Source: an uncultured Alphaproteobacteria bacterium
Lineage (GTDB): Bacteria > Pseudomonadota > Alphaproteobacteria > HIMB59 > GCA-002718135
NCBI GenBank assembly: GCA_902575375.1
Contig: CACGRD010000001.1
Location: 59,236 to 123,235 of the forward strand
Reading direction: 5' to 3'
Length of the DNA stretch: 64,000 nucleotides
The notes under the pieces: model-generated
What the model saw: only the letters and a program-made list of their open reading frames with translations
Told to the model about the DNA's origin: nothing
Database searches by the model: none
Program-made: the position numbers and the translations under genes
Shown: piece after piece, positions 23,569 to 34,067 of the stretch
Numbering within the stretch: position 1 is the first letter of the stretch
Layout: every line of letters begins with the position of its first letter

Positions 23569-24531
23569 CTAGCTCGTCAATCTCAATAAATCATGAATAT
23601 GGACAATTCCCAAAGGAATTTTTTTATCACAAATAAATAAACTTGTTATTTTCTTAGTATTCATTAAATTTATTGCTTCACCTACCAACATATTTTTATT
23701 TGCTAATGTTGGATTTTTTGTCATTATTTCAGAAGCACGTTTATTTAAAAATTCAGAATTCAAATTCCTTCTTAAGTCACCATCAGTAATTATACCCACT
23801 ATCTGTTTCTTGTTATTAATAACACCAATACATCCAAAACTTTTTCTTGTCATAGTAATCAATGATTTGGACATCTTTTCATCTAATTTTGCCAAAGGTA
23901 ATTTTTTTCCTAAATGCATAATATCGTTTAAGTTTTTTAAATCTTTGCCAAGATTACCTCCAGGATGTAGACTTTTAAATTGTGTGCTTTTAAAACCTCT
24001 TAGTTCTAATAGAGAAATTGCTATACAATCACCGATGATCATAGACATTGATGTAGAGCTCGTAGGCGCCAAATTTAAGGGACAGGCTTCAATTGGTTTT
24101 TTATATAAAATACCTACGGTAGCATTTTTATGCAATATACTTTTTGGGTTACTTGTGATGCTTATGAGTTTAATATTAAACCTTTTAGTAAACTGAATTA
24201 TATTATTTAACTCTAAAGTTTCGCCAGAATTAGAAATTGCAACTACACAATCATCTTTTTTTATACTTCCTAAATCACCATGACTCGCTTCAGTAGCATG
24301 AACAAAATATGAAGGTGTCCCGGTTGAAGTAAGAGTTGCAGATATTTTATTACCAATGTGAGCACTTTTACCAACACCAGTAATGATAATTTTTCCTTTT
24401 GTATTATAAATAATATTAACTGCTTCACAAAAATTATTATTAAAAGTAGATTTTAAATTTCTAATGCTAATTAATTCTCTAGATAATGTTCTGTTAGCAC
24501 TATTAATTATTTTTTTATTATTTTTTTTCAT
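23569..24531 (-). CDS. kdsD: D-arabinose-5-phosphate isomerase (SIS plus CBS domains)
   Basis: ITGVGKSAHIGNKISATLTSTGTPSYFVHATEASHGDLG; GIITDGDLRR. Confidence 0.92.
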   Translation of the reverse strand: MKKNNKKIINSANRTLSRELISIRNLKSTFNNNFCEAVNIIYNTKGKIIITGVGKSAHIGNKISATLTSTGTPSYFVHATEASHGDLGSIKKDDCVVAISNSGETLELNNIIQFTKRFNIKLISITSNPKSILHKNATVGILYKKPIEACPLNLAPTSSTSMSMIIGDCIAISLLELRGFKSTQFKSLHPGGNLGKDLKNLNDIMHLGKKLPLAKLDEKMSKSLITMTRKSFGCIGVINNKKQIVGIITDGDLRRNLNSEFLNKRASEIMTKNPTLANKNMLVGEAINLMNTKKITSLFICDKKIPLGIVHIHDLLRLTS

Positions 24532-25139
24532 TAGTGTTTAAAAATATCTTGCTCTGACCAACCATTAATATCTAAATCAGTTCTATATGGAATAAAATCA
24601 AAACAGGCCTTAGCCAATTTATTTCTTTTTTCTCTTAACAACATTGAATCAAGTTTATCTTTAATTTTATGTAAATATAAAACGTCGGTGGCAGCATATT
24701 TTTGCTGTTCCTTACTTAACTCACCACCCCAATCAGAAGATTGTTCTGTTTTTGAAATTGATTTTCCTAATAATTCACTACAAAGATCTTTGTATCCATG
24801 TTTATCAGTATACGTTCTAACTAATTTTGATGCAATTTTAGTACAGTAAATATTTTTAATATTAATTTTGAAGTTGTGTTTGAATACAGCTACATCAAAC
24901 CTAGCATAATGAAAAATTTTTTGAATTTTATTATTCTTAAGAATTTTAATTAAATTTAGAGGTTTTTCAGTAGATAAGTCAATTTTTACGAGATGACATA
25001 CATCATCACCATTAGAAATTTGGACCAAACATAATTTATCTCTTTTAGGATTTAATCCCATTGTTTCGCTATCCAATGCAATAATATTAGAAACTTTAAA
25101 ACTTGCTGGAAGATCTCCTTTATAGAAATTTATTTTCAT
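24531..25139 (-). CDS. rnd: Ribonuclease D-like 3'-5' exonuclease
   Basis: IALDSETMGL, KIFHYARFDVAVF, YAATDVLYLH. Confidence 0.85.
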   Translation of the reverse strand: MKINFYKGDLPASFKVSNIIALDSETMGLNPKRDKLCLVQISNGDDVCHLVKIDLSTEKPLNLIKILKNNKIQKIFHYARFDVAVFKHNFKINIKNIYCTKIASKLVRTYTDKHGYKDLCSELLGKSISKTEQSSDWGGELSKEQQKYAATDVLYLHKIKDKLDSMLLREKRNKLAKACFDFIPYRTDLDINGWSEQDIFKH

Positions 25140-25201
25140 TTTGATTTTATTACCTGTATAATTTATATTTTTTCTCTATATCACTTATTTAATTAAAGGT
25201 C

Positions 25202-26107
25202 ATGAAATCAATAGTAATTTTTGGAGGTGCTGGTTTTGTAGGTAAGCATTTAATAAGACGTCTAACTAAAAATGGCCATAAAATAATTGTTCCATATCAA
25301 AGATCTGTACAAGAAGCTAAAATCCGACTTTTAGGTGTAACAGGACAGGTAATTCCATTTCGTTATTCTTCATTAGAAGATAAAAGGCTTAAATCTGTTT
25401 TAAATAATGCGGATGTATGCATTAATTTGAAAACTACATACGATCAAAAAAAAGGTGATTTTAATAACACAATATATAAGTTTAATCAGAGACTTATTAG
25501 AATTTTAAAATCTAGTAAGGATCTGAAACAATTCATTCTTTTTTCTGGCCTCGGTGTAGATATTGATAAAAATTCAACAAGAAGTATTGCAGTACATAAA
25601 TCTGAAAAGGAAGCTTTTAAACAACTAGATAATGTAATTGTTATTAGGCCTGGTGTTATTATAGGTGGTGGTGATATTTTCATGAAAAGACTTTTGCCAA
25701 TATTTAAAACTTCATTTTTTGTCCCACTTTTTGGAGATGGTTCAACAAAATTCCAACCCGTATTTATTGATGATGTATCTATAGCTGTTGATGAAATAAT
25801 TAATTCTCAGATTGAAAAGAAAAATATTTATGAGCTTGCTGGTCCCAGGATTTATTCTTACAAAGAATTTTTTAATCATATTTCTGAATTTTTAAACAAA
25901 ACCAGAGTTTTAGTTCCTGTTCCAATGGCAGTAATGAAACCTATGATAAATATTGCTGAAAAAACTCCAATTTCTCCTCTTACTTCAGAACAGTTAACAT
26001 TATTTGAAAAGGATAATCTTGTCGTAAATGTCGATAAATCGTTTCAAAATCTTGATATTAATCCACAGGATACACTACAAATACTTAAAAATATTGTTGT
26101 AAATTAA
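25202..26107 (+). CDS. Complex I NDUFA9-like NAD(P)-binding (atypical SDR) protein
   Basis: IFGGAGFVGKHLIRRLTKNGHKI, FIDDVSIAVDEI. Confidence 0.75.
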   Translation: MKSIVIFGGAGFVGKHLIRRLTKNGHKIIVPYQRSVQEAKIRLLGVTGQVIPFRYSSLEDKRLKSVLNNADVCINLKTTYDQKKGDFNNTIYKFNQRLIRILKSSKDLKQFILFSGLGVDIDKNSTRSIAVHKSEKEAFKQLDNVIVIRPGVIIGGGDIFMKRLLPIFKTSFFVPLFGDGSTKFQPVFIDDVSIAVDEIINSQIEKKNIYELAGPRIYSYKEFFNHISEFLNKTRVLVPVPMAVMKPMINIAEKTPISPLTSEQLTLFEKDNLVVNVDKSFQNLDINPQDTLQILKNIVVN

Positions 26108-26122
26108 GTATTTTTTCAGTTT

Positions 26123-26141
26123 TAGTACATAAGTGGTACTA
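26123..26141. repeat. 6-bp inverted repeat (TAGTAC-N7-GTACTA) upstream of gltD
   Basis: Perfect arms at 26123-26128 and 26136-26141. Confidence 0.6.
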
Positions 26142-26225
26142 TTATTACAAAATTATTGTTTCTTTTTTTATCTTGAATGTGTATTTGGTTCGATCTAGAT
26201 AAAATAGTAAACAAATGATAACTAA

Positions 26226-27671
26226 ATGCTAAAATTTACAAAAATAAATAAAGAAAATCCTAGTAAAGTATCTGCCAAAGAGAGGGTTAAATCATTTGAT
26301 GAAATTTACGCTAAATATGCCTCACAAAAGGCAGAAGAACAAGCTTCCAGATGTTCTCAATGCGGTGTTCCTTTCTGCCAAGTTCATTGTCCTTTACATA
26401 ATAATATCCCAGATTGGTTAAAACTAACTGCTGAAGATAGAATGCAGGAGGCATTTGAAATTTCCAGCTCTACAAATAATATGCCTGAAATTTGTGGTCG
26501 TATTTGTCCTCAAGATCGTTTGTGTGAAGGTAACTGCGTAATTGAACAATCTGGCCACGGCACTGTTACTATAGGATCGATAGAAAAATATATTACCGAT
26601 AAAGCATGGGAAGAAGGTTGGGTTAAAAATATAGAACCAGTTGAAGAAAGAAATCAAAGTGTTGGAATTGTCGGTTCTGGTCCTGCTGGATTAGCTGCAG
26701 CAGAAGAACTTCGTAAAAAAGGATTTCAAGTTACAATATATGATCGCTATGATAGACCAGGAGGTCTTTTAATTTATGGTATTCCAAATTTTAAACTAGA
26801 AAAAGATATTGTTATTAGAAGAACAAATCGACTTAAAGAAAGTGGAATCAAGTTTGAATTAAACTGTGATATTGGCAAAGACATTACTTTTGAAGATATT
26901 AAAATTAAACATGATGCAGTTCTTATAGCAACCGGGGTTTACAAATTTAGAGAAATCAATCTAAATACATCCAATTTTAATAATGTTGTACCAGCTTTAG
27001 ATTTCCTAATAGCGAGTAACAAGACTGGTTTAAAAGATAAAGTTGAAGATTTCACAAATGGAAGATTAAACGCAAATGGAAAAAATGTAGTTGTCATTGG
27101 TGGAGGTGATACCGCTATGGATTGCGTTAGAACGGCTGTGAGACAAGGAGCAAAATCTGTTAAGTGTCTTTACAGACGTGATAAGACAAACATGCCTGGT
27201 TCGCAAAGAGAAGTTCAAAATGCAATAGAAGAGGGCGTCGATTTTCAATGGTTGACTTTACCAACTGAATATTCGGGAAACGGGTCATTGAAAAATGTCA
27301 GAACCGTTTTAATGCAACTTGGAGAACCAGATGAGTCAGGTAGAAGGAAGCCAGAGCCAAAAGAAGGTACGGAAAAAGAGTTAGATGTTGATTTAGCGAT
27401 TGAAGCTTTGGGTTTTGAACCTGAAAATTTACCTAAGCTTTTTGATTATAATGACCTTACAGTTACAAGATGGGGTACGCTAAAAATTAATTATAAAAAT
27501 ATGATGACATCAATTGATGGAGTATTTGCTGCTGGAGATATTGTTCGTGGTGCAAGTTTAGTTGTTTGGGGAATCAAAGATGGTCGTGATGCAGCAAAAA
27601 ATATTAATGAATATTTAGAAAATAATTTTTCCGATCAAAATAATATTAATAAGAAAGCAGTAAATGCCTAA
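26226..27671 (+). CDS. gltD: Glutamate synthase small subunit
   Basis: CSQCGVPFCQVHCPLHNNIPDW, GSGPAGLAAAEELR, GGGDTAMDCVRTA. Confidence 0.95.
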   Translation: MLKFTKINKENPSKVSAKERVKSFDEIYAKYASQKAEEQASRCSQCGVPFCQVHCPLHNNIPDWLKLTAEDRMQEAFEISSSTNNMPEICGRICPQDRLCEGNCVIEQSGHGTVTIGSIEKYITDKAWEEGWVKNIEPVEERNQSVGIVGSGPAGLAAAEELRKKGFQVTIYDRYDRPGGLLIYGIPNFKLEKDIVIRRTNRLKESGIKFELNCDIGKDITFEDIKIKHDAVLIATGVYKFREINLNTSNFNNVVPALDFLIASNKTGLKDKVEDFTNGRLNANGKNVVVIGGGDTAMDCVRTAVRQGAKSVKCLYRRDKTNMPGSQREVQNAIEEGVDFQWLTLPTEYSGNGSLKNVRTVLMQLGEPDESGRRKPEPKEGTEKELDVDLAIEALGFEPENLPKLFDYNDLTVTRWGTLKINYKNMMTSIDGVFAAGDIVRGASLVVWGIKDGRDAAKNINEYLENNFSDQNNINKKAVNA

Positions 27672-30600
27672 TCACTTTATTGAAAAGTATAAAAAGGATA
27701 AAAAATTCTTAGAAGAAAATCATGTTTATAATGAACAAGATGAACATTCATCATGTGGTGTTGGATTAATAGCTTCTTTAGATGGATCTGAGACAAGAAA
27801 AATAGTCGAGTTAGGAGTTCAAGCTTTAAGAGTTTTGTATCACCGGGGAGCAGTTGATGCTGATGGTAAAACAGGTGATGGTGCAGGAATACAGTTATCC
27901 ATACCAAAGAATTTTTTTACTCAACAAATAGAAAGAACAGGCCACACACCTAATGAATTACCTTTCGGGGTTGGCATGATTTTTTTACCACGTACAGATT
28001 TTGCTGCTCAAGAAAACGCTCGTACGATTGTTGAATCTGAAATAATTAAAGAAGGTTTGAAAATATATGGTTGGAGACATGTTCCAATTAATTCATCGAT
28101 TATTGGTGATAAAGCAAAAGCAACAAGGCCTGAAATAGAACAAATACTAATTTGTAATGAAGAACTAGAAGATGAAAAAAAATTTGATAATAAACTTTAT
28201 ATAATTAGAAAAAGAATAGAAAAAGAAATCAGAAATCAAAATATTTCAGACTTTTATATTTGCTCACTATCTTGTCAGTCCATTGTTTATAAAGGTATGT
28301 TTTTAGCAGAACAGCTTTCCAATTTTTATCCAGACATCCAAAATGAGAATTTTATTTCTAGATATGCAGTTTATCACCAACGCTATTCAACTAATACATT
28401 TCCTACTTGGTCTTTAGCACAGCCTTTTAGAGTGATTGCGCATAATGGTGAAATAAATACACTTAAAGGTAATAAAAATTGGATGGCTGCTCATGAGCCA
28501 AGAATGGAACATAAAAATTTTGGCAATAATATAGATGATTTAAAACCCATAATTGATGCTAAAGCGTCTGACTCTGCTGCATTAGATTCAACAATTGAGT
28601 TATTAGTTAAAGCTAATCGTTCTTTACCTATGGCTAAAATAATAACAATTCCAGAAGCTTGGTCCCACAGAAGAGATTTTCCAAAAAAAATAAAAGATTT
28701 ATACGCTTATGGTGGAGCAGTTATGGAGCCATGGGATGGTCCAGCAGCAATATGTGGCGCGTCCGGTGATTGGGCTATTGCTGGAATGGATAGAAATGGC
28801 CTTAGACCTATAAGATATACACTCACAAAAAATCTTCTTATTGCGGGTTCTGAAACTGGAATGGTTGATATTAAAAAAAATGAAATAGTAGAAAGAGGCA
28901 GGGTAGGACCAGGTCAATTAATAGCAGTCAACTTTAAAGAGAAAAAATTTTTTAAAGATAATGAAATAAAAAAGTATTTAGCAGAAACTAAACCATTTGG
29001 TGATTGGACTAAAAAAATTACGTATATTGATAAACTTGTTCAATCTGTTGATGAGGAATTTAGAGATTTAGATTCTGGAGATCTACGAAAAAGAATGGCA
29101 TGCTTTGCCTGGTCAGTAGAAGACATCGAATTAATACTTCATCCAATGATTGCCGAAAAAAAAGAAGCAACGGGATCGATGGGAGATGACACTCCACTAG
29201 CTGTGCTCTCTAATAAATATAGAGGACTCCATCACTTTTTTAGACAAAATTTTAGCCAAGTTACAAATCCACCAATTGATTCATTAAGAGAAAGAGTTGT
29301 TATGAGTCTTCGAACTAGAATTGGAAACTTAAGTAATATTCTTGATGAAGATGAAGATCAATGCGATCATTTACAATTGAACTCTCCTGTTCTTTCAATT
29401 GAGCAATTCAAATCTATGCGTAGATATATGAAAGATACTGTGAAGATCATTGACACAACAATGGATAAAACAAATCCTGAAAATAATTTTGAAATAGAAA
29501 TTTCAAGAATAAACCGAGAAGCAGAACAAGCTGTTAGAGAGGGCTATGTTCATATAATTTTAAGTGACAAAGAAATGTCTAAAACAAGAATAGCTCTTCC
29601 TATGATATTAGTTACAAGTTCTGTTCATCATCATTTAATTAAACAAAATCTTCGAACTTTTATTTCCTTAAATGTTCAATCTGCAGAATGTTTAGATGTA
29701 CAATATTTTGCAGTGCTTATCGGAGTAGGAGCAACAAGTGTGAATGCATATATGGCACAACAAGCTATAGCGGAAAGACATAAAAAAGGATTATTTAAAA
29801 ACCTCTCATATGAAGAATGTGTAGAGAGATTTATTAATTCTATAAATAATGGTTTGCTTAAGACTATGAGTAAGATGGGAATATCAGTGATTAATTCATA
29901 CCGAGGTGGTTGTAATTTTGAAGCGATTGGACTCAGTAGAAATCTAATGAGCAAATATTTCCCTTCTATGAGTTCTAAAATATCCGGTATCGGTATCAGC
30001 GGTATTGAAAGAAGATCAAGATTAGCTCATGATAATGCTTATGAAGAGAGTGTTATTACACTGCCTATTGGAGGAAACTATCGCTACAGATTTGGTGGAG
30101 AAAAACATGCTTTTGAAGCAAAATCAATTCACATGCTTCAAACTGCAGTAACTTCTAATAATTATTCTTTATTTAAAAAATATTCTACAATGATAGATGA
30201 AATGGATCCTATAAATATTCGTGATCTTTTAGACTTCAAAAAGAATAACGATAATAGTAACTCTAACACAGTAGAACCTTCTCAAGAAATTAGAAAAAGG
30301 CTAGTTGCACCAGGAATATCACTTGGAGCCCTAAGTCCAGAAGCACACGAAACTCTTTCTGTAGCAATGAATAGGATAGGAGCTAAATCTGATTCAGGTG
30401 AAGGTGGTGAAGATCCGATTAGATTTAAACCTAAGCCAAATGGAGATAACGCATCATCAAAAATTAAACAAATTGCAAGTGGACGATTTGGTGTAACAGC
30501 AGAATATTTAAATAATTGTGAAGAAATTGAAATTAAGGTTGCACAAGGTGCAAAACCTGGTGAGGGTGGACAATTGCCGGGAGGAAAAGTTACAGAATTA

Positions 30601-32181
30601 ATTGCTAAATTAAGACATTCAACCGAAGGTGTGACGCTTATTAGTCCTCCTCCTCATCACGATATTTATTCTATTGAAGATTTAGCTCAGCTTATTTACG
30701 ATTTGAAACAAATTAATCCAAGAGCAAAAGTATGCGTTAAGTTAGTTGCTCAGTCAGGGATTGGGACAGTCGCAGCTGGTGTTGCAAAAGCAAAAGCTGA
30801 TACGATACTCATATCAGGTCACAATGGTGGAACTGGAGCAAGCCCACAAACAAGTATTAAGTATGCAGGACTTCCTTGGGAACTTGGATTAAGTGAAGTA
30901 CATCAAGTTCTTTCTCTAAATAACTTAAGAGATAAAGTTGTTCTTAGAACTGACGGAGGTTTGAAAACAGGAAAAGATATTGTTATTGCGGCTATGCTTG
31001 GGGCAGAAGAATATGGAATTGGGACAGCAAGTTTAGTTGCTATGGGTTGTATCATGGTTAGACAATGTCACTCAAATACTTGTCCCGTTGGAGTTTGCTC
31101 TCAGGATGAAAAACTTAGAGAAAAATTTACCGGTACACCAGAAAAAGTAATTAACCTTTTTAGTTTTATTGCTGATGAAGTAAGAGAAATTTTAGGATCA
31201 CTAGGCTTTTCTTCTCTTGATGAAGTAGTTGGAAGATCTGATCTTTTATATCAAGTTAGTAGAGGAAGTTCTGATCTTGATGATTTGGATTTAAATCCAA
31301 TTATTCAAACCATTGATTCATCGGTTGGAGAATTTGATATAAAGAAAAATACAATTAATAAAGTTAGCGATAGCCTTGATATTAAAATTATAGGTGATGC
31401 TAAGTCTTTCTTTGAAACAGATCAAAAAATTGAGCTAAACTATAATATCAAAAATACTGATAGAGCTATTGGTACAAGACTTGCATCAGAAATTACTACT
31501 ACAAAAGGAATGAGTTCTCTTCCAGAGGATTTCTTTACAGTTAATTTTCATGGTTCTGCTGGGCAATCTTTTGGAGCATGGAGTGTGCAAGGAACTACTC
31601 TTAAAGTTTTTGGTGACGCTAACGATTATGTTGCAAAAGGATTATCAGGGGGTAAAATTGTTATTCAACCAAGCTCATCGTCACAACTAAAAACAAACAA
31701 AAATGTTATCATTGGGAATACTGTCCTATATGGAGCAACGCGTGGTAAACTTTTTGCAGCTGGAACTGCTGGTGATAGATTTGCTGTTAGAAACTCTGGC
31801 GCACATGCAGTTATTGAAGGATGTGGTGATAATGGATGTGAATATATGACTGGAGGAAGTGCAGTTATTCTTGGCGAAGTAGGAAATAATTTTGGAGCTG
31901 GAATGACTGGAGGTATGGCATTTGTGTACGATAAAGACGGAACTCTACCACTTCGAATTAATCTTGAAGATATTTTCTATCAACAACAAATGACAAATTA
32001 TTGGGAAAAAGTTTTATATCAAAAAATTGAAGAACATATTAAGGAAACAAATTCAATGTACGCAAAAAATTTACTCGAAAATTGGGAAAATGAGAAATTA
32101 CTCTTCTGGCAGATTGTTCCAAAAGAAATGATCAATAAATTTGATCAACCTGTATTAATTCAAGAAGAAAAATCTGCTTAG
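27664..32181 (+). CDS. gltB: Glutamate synthase large subunit
   Basis: 1505 aa, SCGVGLIASLDG, GGTGASPQTSIKYAGLPWELGL, GGL-rich C-terminal domain. Confidence 0.97.
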   Translation: MPNHFIEKYKKDKKFLEENHVYNEQDEHSSCGVGLIASLDGSETRKIVELGVQALRVLYHRGAVDADGKTGDGAGIQLSIPKNFFTQQIERTGHTPNELPFGVGMIFLPRTDFAAQENARTIVESEIIKEGLKIYGWRHVPINSSIIGDKAKATRPEIEQILICNEELEDEKKFDNKLYIIRKRIEKEIRNQNISDFYICSLSCQSIVYKGMFLAEQLSNFYPDIQNENFISRYAVYHQRYSTNTFPTWSLAQPFRVIAHNGEINTLKGNKNWMAAHEPRMEHKNFGNNIDDLKPIIDAKASDSAALDSTIELLVKANRSLPMAKIITIPEAWSHRRDFPKKIKDLYAYGGAVMEPWDGPAAICGASGDWAIAGMDRNGLRPIRYTLTKNLLIAGSETGMVDIKKNEIVERGRVGPGQLIAVNFKEKKFFKDNEIKKYLAETKPFGDWTKKITYIDKLVQSVDEEFRDLDSGDLRKRMACFAWSVEDIELILHPMIAEKKEATGSMGDDTPLAVLSNKYRGLHHFFRQNFSQVTNPPIDSLRERVVMSLRTRIGNLSNILDEDEDQCDHLQLNSPVLSIEQFKSMRRYMKDTVKIIDTTMDKTNPENNFEIEISRINREAEQAVREGYVHIILSDKEMSKTRIALPMILVTSSVHHHLIKQNLRTFISLNVQSAECLDVQYFAVLIGVGATSVNAYMAQQAIAERHKKGLFKNLSYEECVERFINSINNGLLKTMSKMGISVINSYRGGCNFEAIGLSRNLMSKYFPSMSSKISGIGISGIERRSRLAHDNAYEESVITLPIGGNYRYRFGGEKHAFEAKSIHMLQTAVTSNNYSLFKKYSTMIDEMDPINIRDLLDFKKNNDNSNSNTVEPSQEIRKRLVAPGISLGALSPEAHETLSVAMNRIGAKSDSGEGGEDPIRFKPKPNGDNASSKIKQIASGRFGVTAEYLNNCEEIEIKVAQGAKPGEGGQLPGGKVTELIAKLRHSTEGVTLISPPPHHDIYSIEDLAQLIYDLKQINPRAKVCVKLVAQSGIGTVAAGVAKAKADTILISGHNGGTGASPQTSIKYAGLPWELGLSEVHQVLSLNNLRDKVVLRTDGGLKTGKDIVIAAMLGAEEYGIGTASLVAMGCIMVRQCHSNTCPVGVCSQDEKLREKFTGTPEKVINLFSFIADEVREILGSLGFSSLDEVVGRSDLLYQVSRGSSDLDDLDLNPIIQTIDSSVGEFDIKKNTINKVSDSLDIKIIGDAKSFFETDQKIELNYNIKNTDRAIGTRLASEITTTKGMSSLPEDFFTVNFHGSAGQSFGAWSVQGTTLKVFGDANDYVAKGLSGGKIVIQPSSSSQLKTNKNVIIGNTVLYGATRGKLFAAGTAGDRFAVRNSGAHAVIEGCGDNGCEYMTGGSAVILGEVGNNFGAGMTGGMAFVYDKDGTLPLRINLEDIFYQQQMTNYWEKVLYQKIEEHIKETNSMYAKNLLENWENEKLLFWQIVPKEMINKFDQPVLIQEEKSA

Positions 32182-32909
32182 TTTTTTATTATTGATTGAA
32201 TAGAATCATTCATTATTTTTAAATCAAATGGATCGGATAATCTATGATTACTATTTTTTAATAATTTTATTTGGATTTGCTTTCCTTTAATTTTTTTTAC
32301 TATTTTTTCTGGAACATCTGGAGTGACAACATTATCTTTTAGTCCTTGTATTAAAATTAAGGGCTTATTCCATTTGAATTCTTTATTTAAAATTTTATTT
32401 TTTCTACCTTCAACAATGTATTTCTTTTTTATAAGATAACTAAATCCGTAGGAGGAATATTTAATAATTCCCTTTTTTTTCATTTCTTGTTTTTTCTTTA
32501 AAGGGAGTTTTTTGTAAAACCCATCGATATAATCAGGTGCTGCCGCTAGACCAATTAATCCAGCAATTCTTTTTGGTCTTGCTTTGGCAGCTAAAAACAT
32601 TAACCATCCACCCATACTGCTACCAACCAGAATTTGTGGTCCTTTTGCAATATTATCAATGATATCAATTAAGTCTTTCTTCCAATCTGAAATTGTAAAA
32701 TCTTCGAATTTTCCATCAGATTTACCATGACCACGGCATTCAAAACGGATAAACCGCAATTTATTTTTTCGTGCAAATCTCTCTAAAGACAAAGCTTTTT
32801 GACCACTCATATCTGAGTTAAGGCCATGGATAAAGATAATACCAGGCCCCTTACCCTTTATAGATTTATAGCGAATTCTTTCTTTTTTCTTATTAATAAA
32901 GTAAGGCAT
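32178..32909 (-). CDS. Alpha/beta hydrolase
   Basis: FIHGLNSDMSGQKA, VGSSMGGWLM (GxSxGG), LKNSNHRLSDP. Confidence 0.85.
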   Translation of the reverse strand: MPYFINKKKERIRYKSIKGKGPGIIFIHGLNSDMSGQKALSLERFARKNKLRFIRFECRGHGKSDGKFEDFTISDWKKDLIDIIDNIAKGPQILVGSSMGGWLMFLAAKARPKRIAGLIGLAAAPDYIDGFYKKLPLKKKQEMKKKGIIKYSSYGFSYLIKKKYIVEGRKNKILNKEFKWNKPLILIQGLKDNVVTPDVPEKIVKKIKGKQIQIKLLKNSNHRLSDPFDLKIMNDSIQSIIKN

Positions 32910-32939
32910 CTTTGATACAAATACTTATATTTTAATAAA

Positions 32940-34067
32940 ATGTCATCATTTAATGTCGCTCAAATTCTTCCCTCTTTAGATTCTGGTGGTGTCGAAAGAG
33001 GCACTATTGAAGTCGCAAATTATTTATCTGAATTAAATTTAAAAAATAATATTATTTCAAATGGAGGACATTTAATTAAGGAAATTGATAAAAATTATAC
33101 TGATCATTTTCAATTACCAGTTAACTCAAAAAATTTTTTTATTTATCCATTAATTGCTAATCAATTAAAAAAATTAATTTTTAATCAAAATATTAATGTT
33201 GTTCATGTAAGATCAAGAGCACCAGCATGGATTTTAAGTTTTATAAAAAATAGAAACTTCAAAACAATATCTACATTTCATAATGTGTATAGTGGTAATT
33301 CTTATTTTAAAAAAATCTATAATAAGCAATTATCCAAAGTTGATCAGATTGTTGCTATTTCAAATTATGTAAAAAATGAAATTAGTAAAAAATACAATTT
33401 GGATTCAAATAAAATTAAAGTGATTAATAGAGGAGTTGATGTTAAATATTTTGAAAAACCAATTTTAGATTCTCAAATAGAAAATATAATAAATAAGTAT
33501 CAAATTGATACCTCAAAAAATATTATTCTATATCCTGCAAGGCTAACAAATTGGAAAGGTCAAATTGAGTTTTTAGATATATTTAATAAAATGTATAATG
33601 ATAATTTTTTACTTTATTTTGCAGGTGATACAAAAAATCAATCTTATACAGAGAAACTACAAAATAAAATTCAAAGTTTTAACCTTGGTCATAAATGTAA
33701 GATTATAGGCAATCTACTAAGAGATGATTTGAAAACTTTATATTACCTATCATCAATTATTACTTCTTTTCCTTTACAAGCTGAAGGGTTTGGAAGAACT
33801 ATAAGCGAAGCTTTAATAATGAAAAAAAAGTTACTAGCCTTTAACTATGGCGGTGTCAAAGATCAGTTAGATAAATTAGATAATATCTATAAAGTAGATC
33901 CTCATAAATATAATGAAATAGATATTAAACTTCAAAATATTATAAAATTAGATGACGAAGAATTTTCAAATATATCTTTAAATAGTAAAGATTACATATC
34001 AAAAACATTTTCAAGATACAGAATGGTACAAAGTTACGTAGACTTATATGAACAGCAGTCAATTTAA
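32940..34067 (+). CDS. Glycosyltransferase family 4-like
   Basis: LDSGGVERGTIEVA, ILYPARLTNWKGQIEFL, FPLQAEGFGRTISEALIMKK. Confidence 0.85.
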   Translation: MSSFNVAQILPSLDSGGVERGTIEVANYLSELNLKNNIISNGGHLIKEIDKNYTDHFQLPVNSKNFFIYPLIANQLKKLIFNQNINVVHVRSRAPAWILSFIKNRNFKTISTFHNVYSGNSYFKKIYNKQLSKVDQIVAISNYVKNEISKKYNLDSNKIKVINRGVDVKYFEKPILDSQIENIINKYQIDTSKNIILYPARLTNWKGQIEFLDIFNKMYNDNFLLYFAGDTKNQSYTEKLQNKIQSFNLGHKCKIIGNLLRDDLKTLYYLSSIITSFPLQAEGFGRTISEALIMKKKLLAFNYGGVKDQLDKLDNIYKVDPHKYNEIDIKLQNIIKLDDEEFSNISLNSKDYISKTFSRYRMVQSYVDLYEQQSI

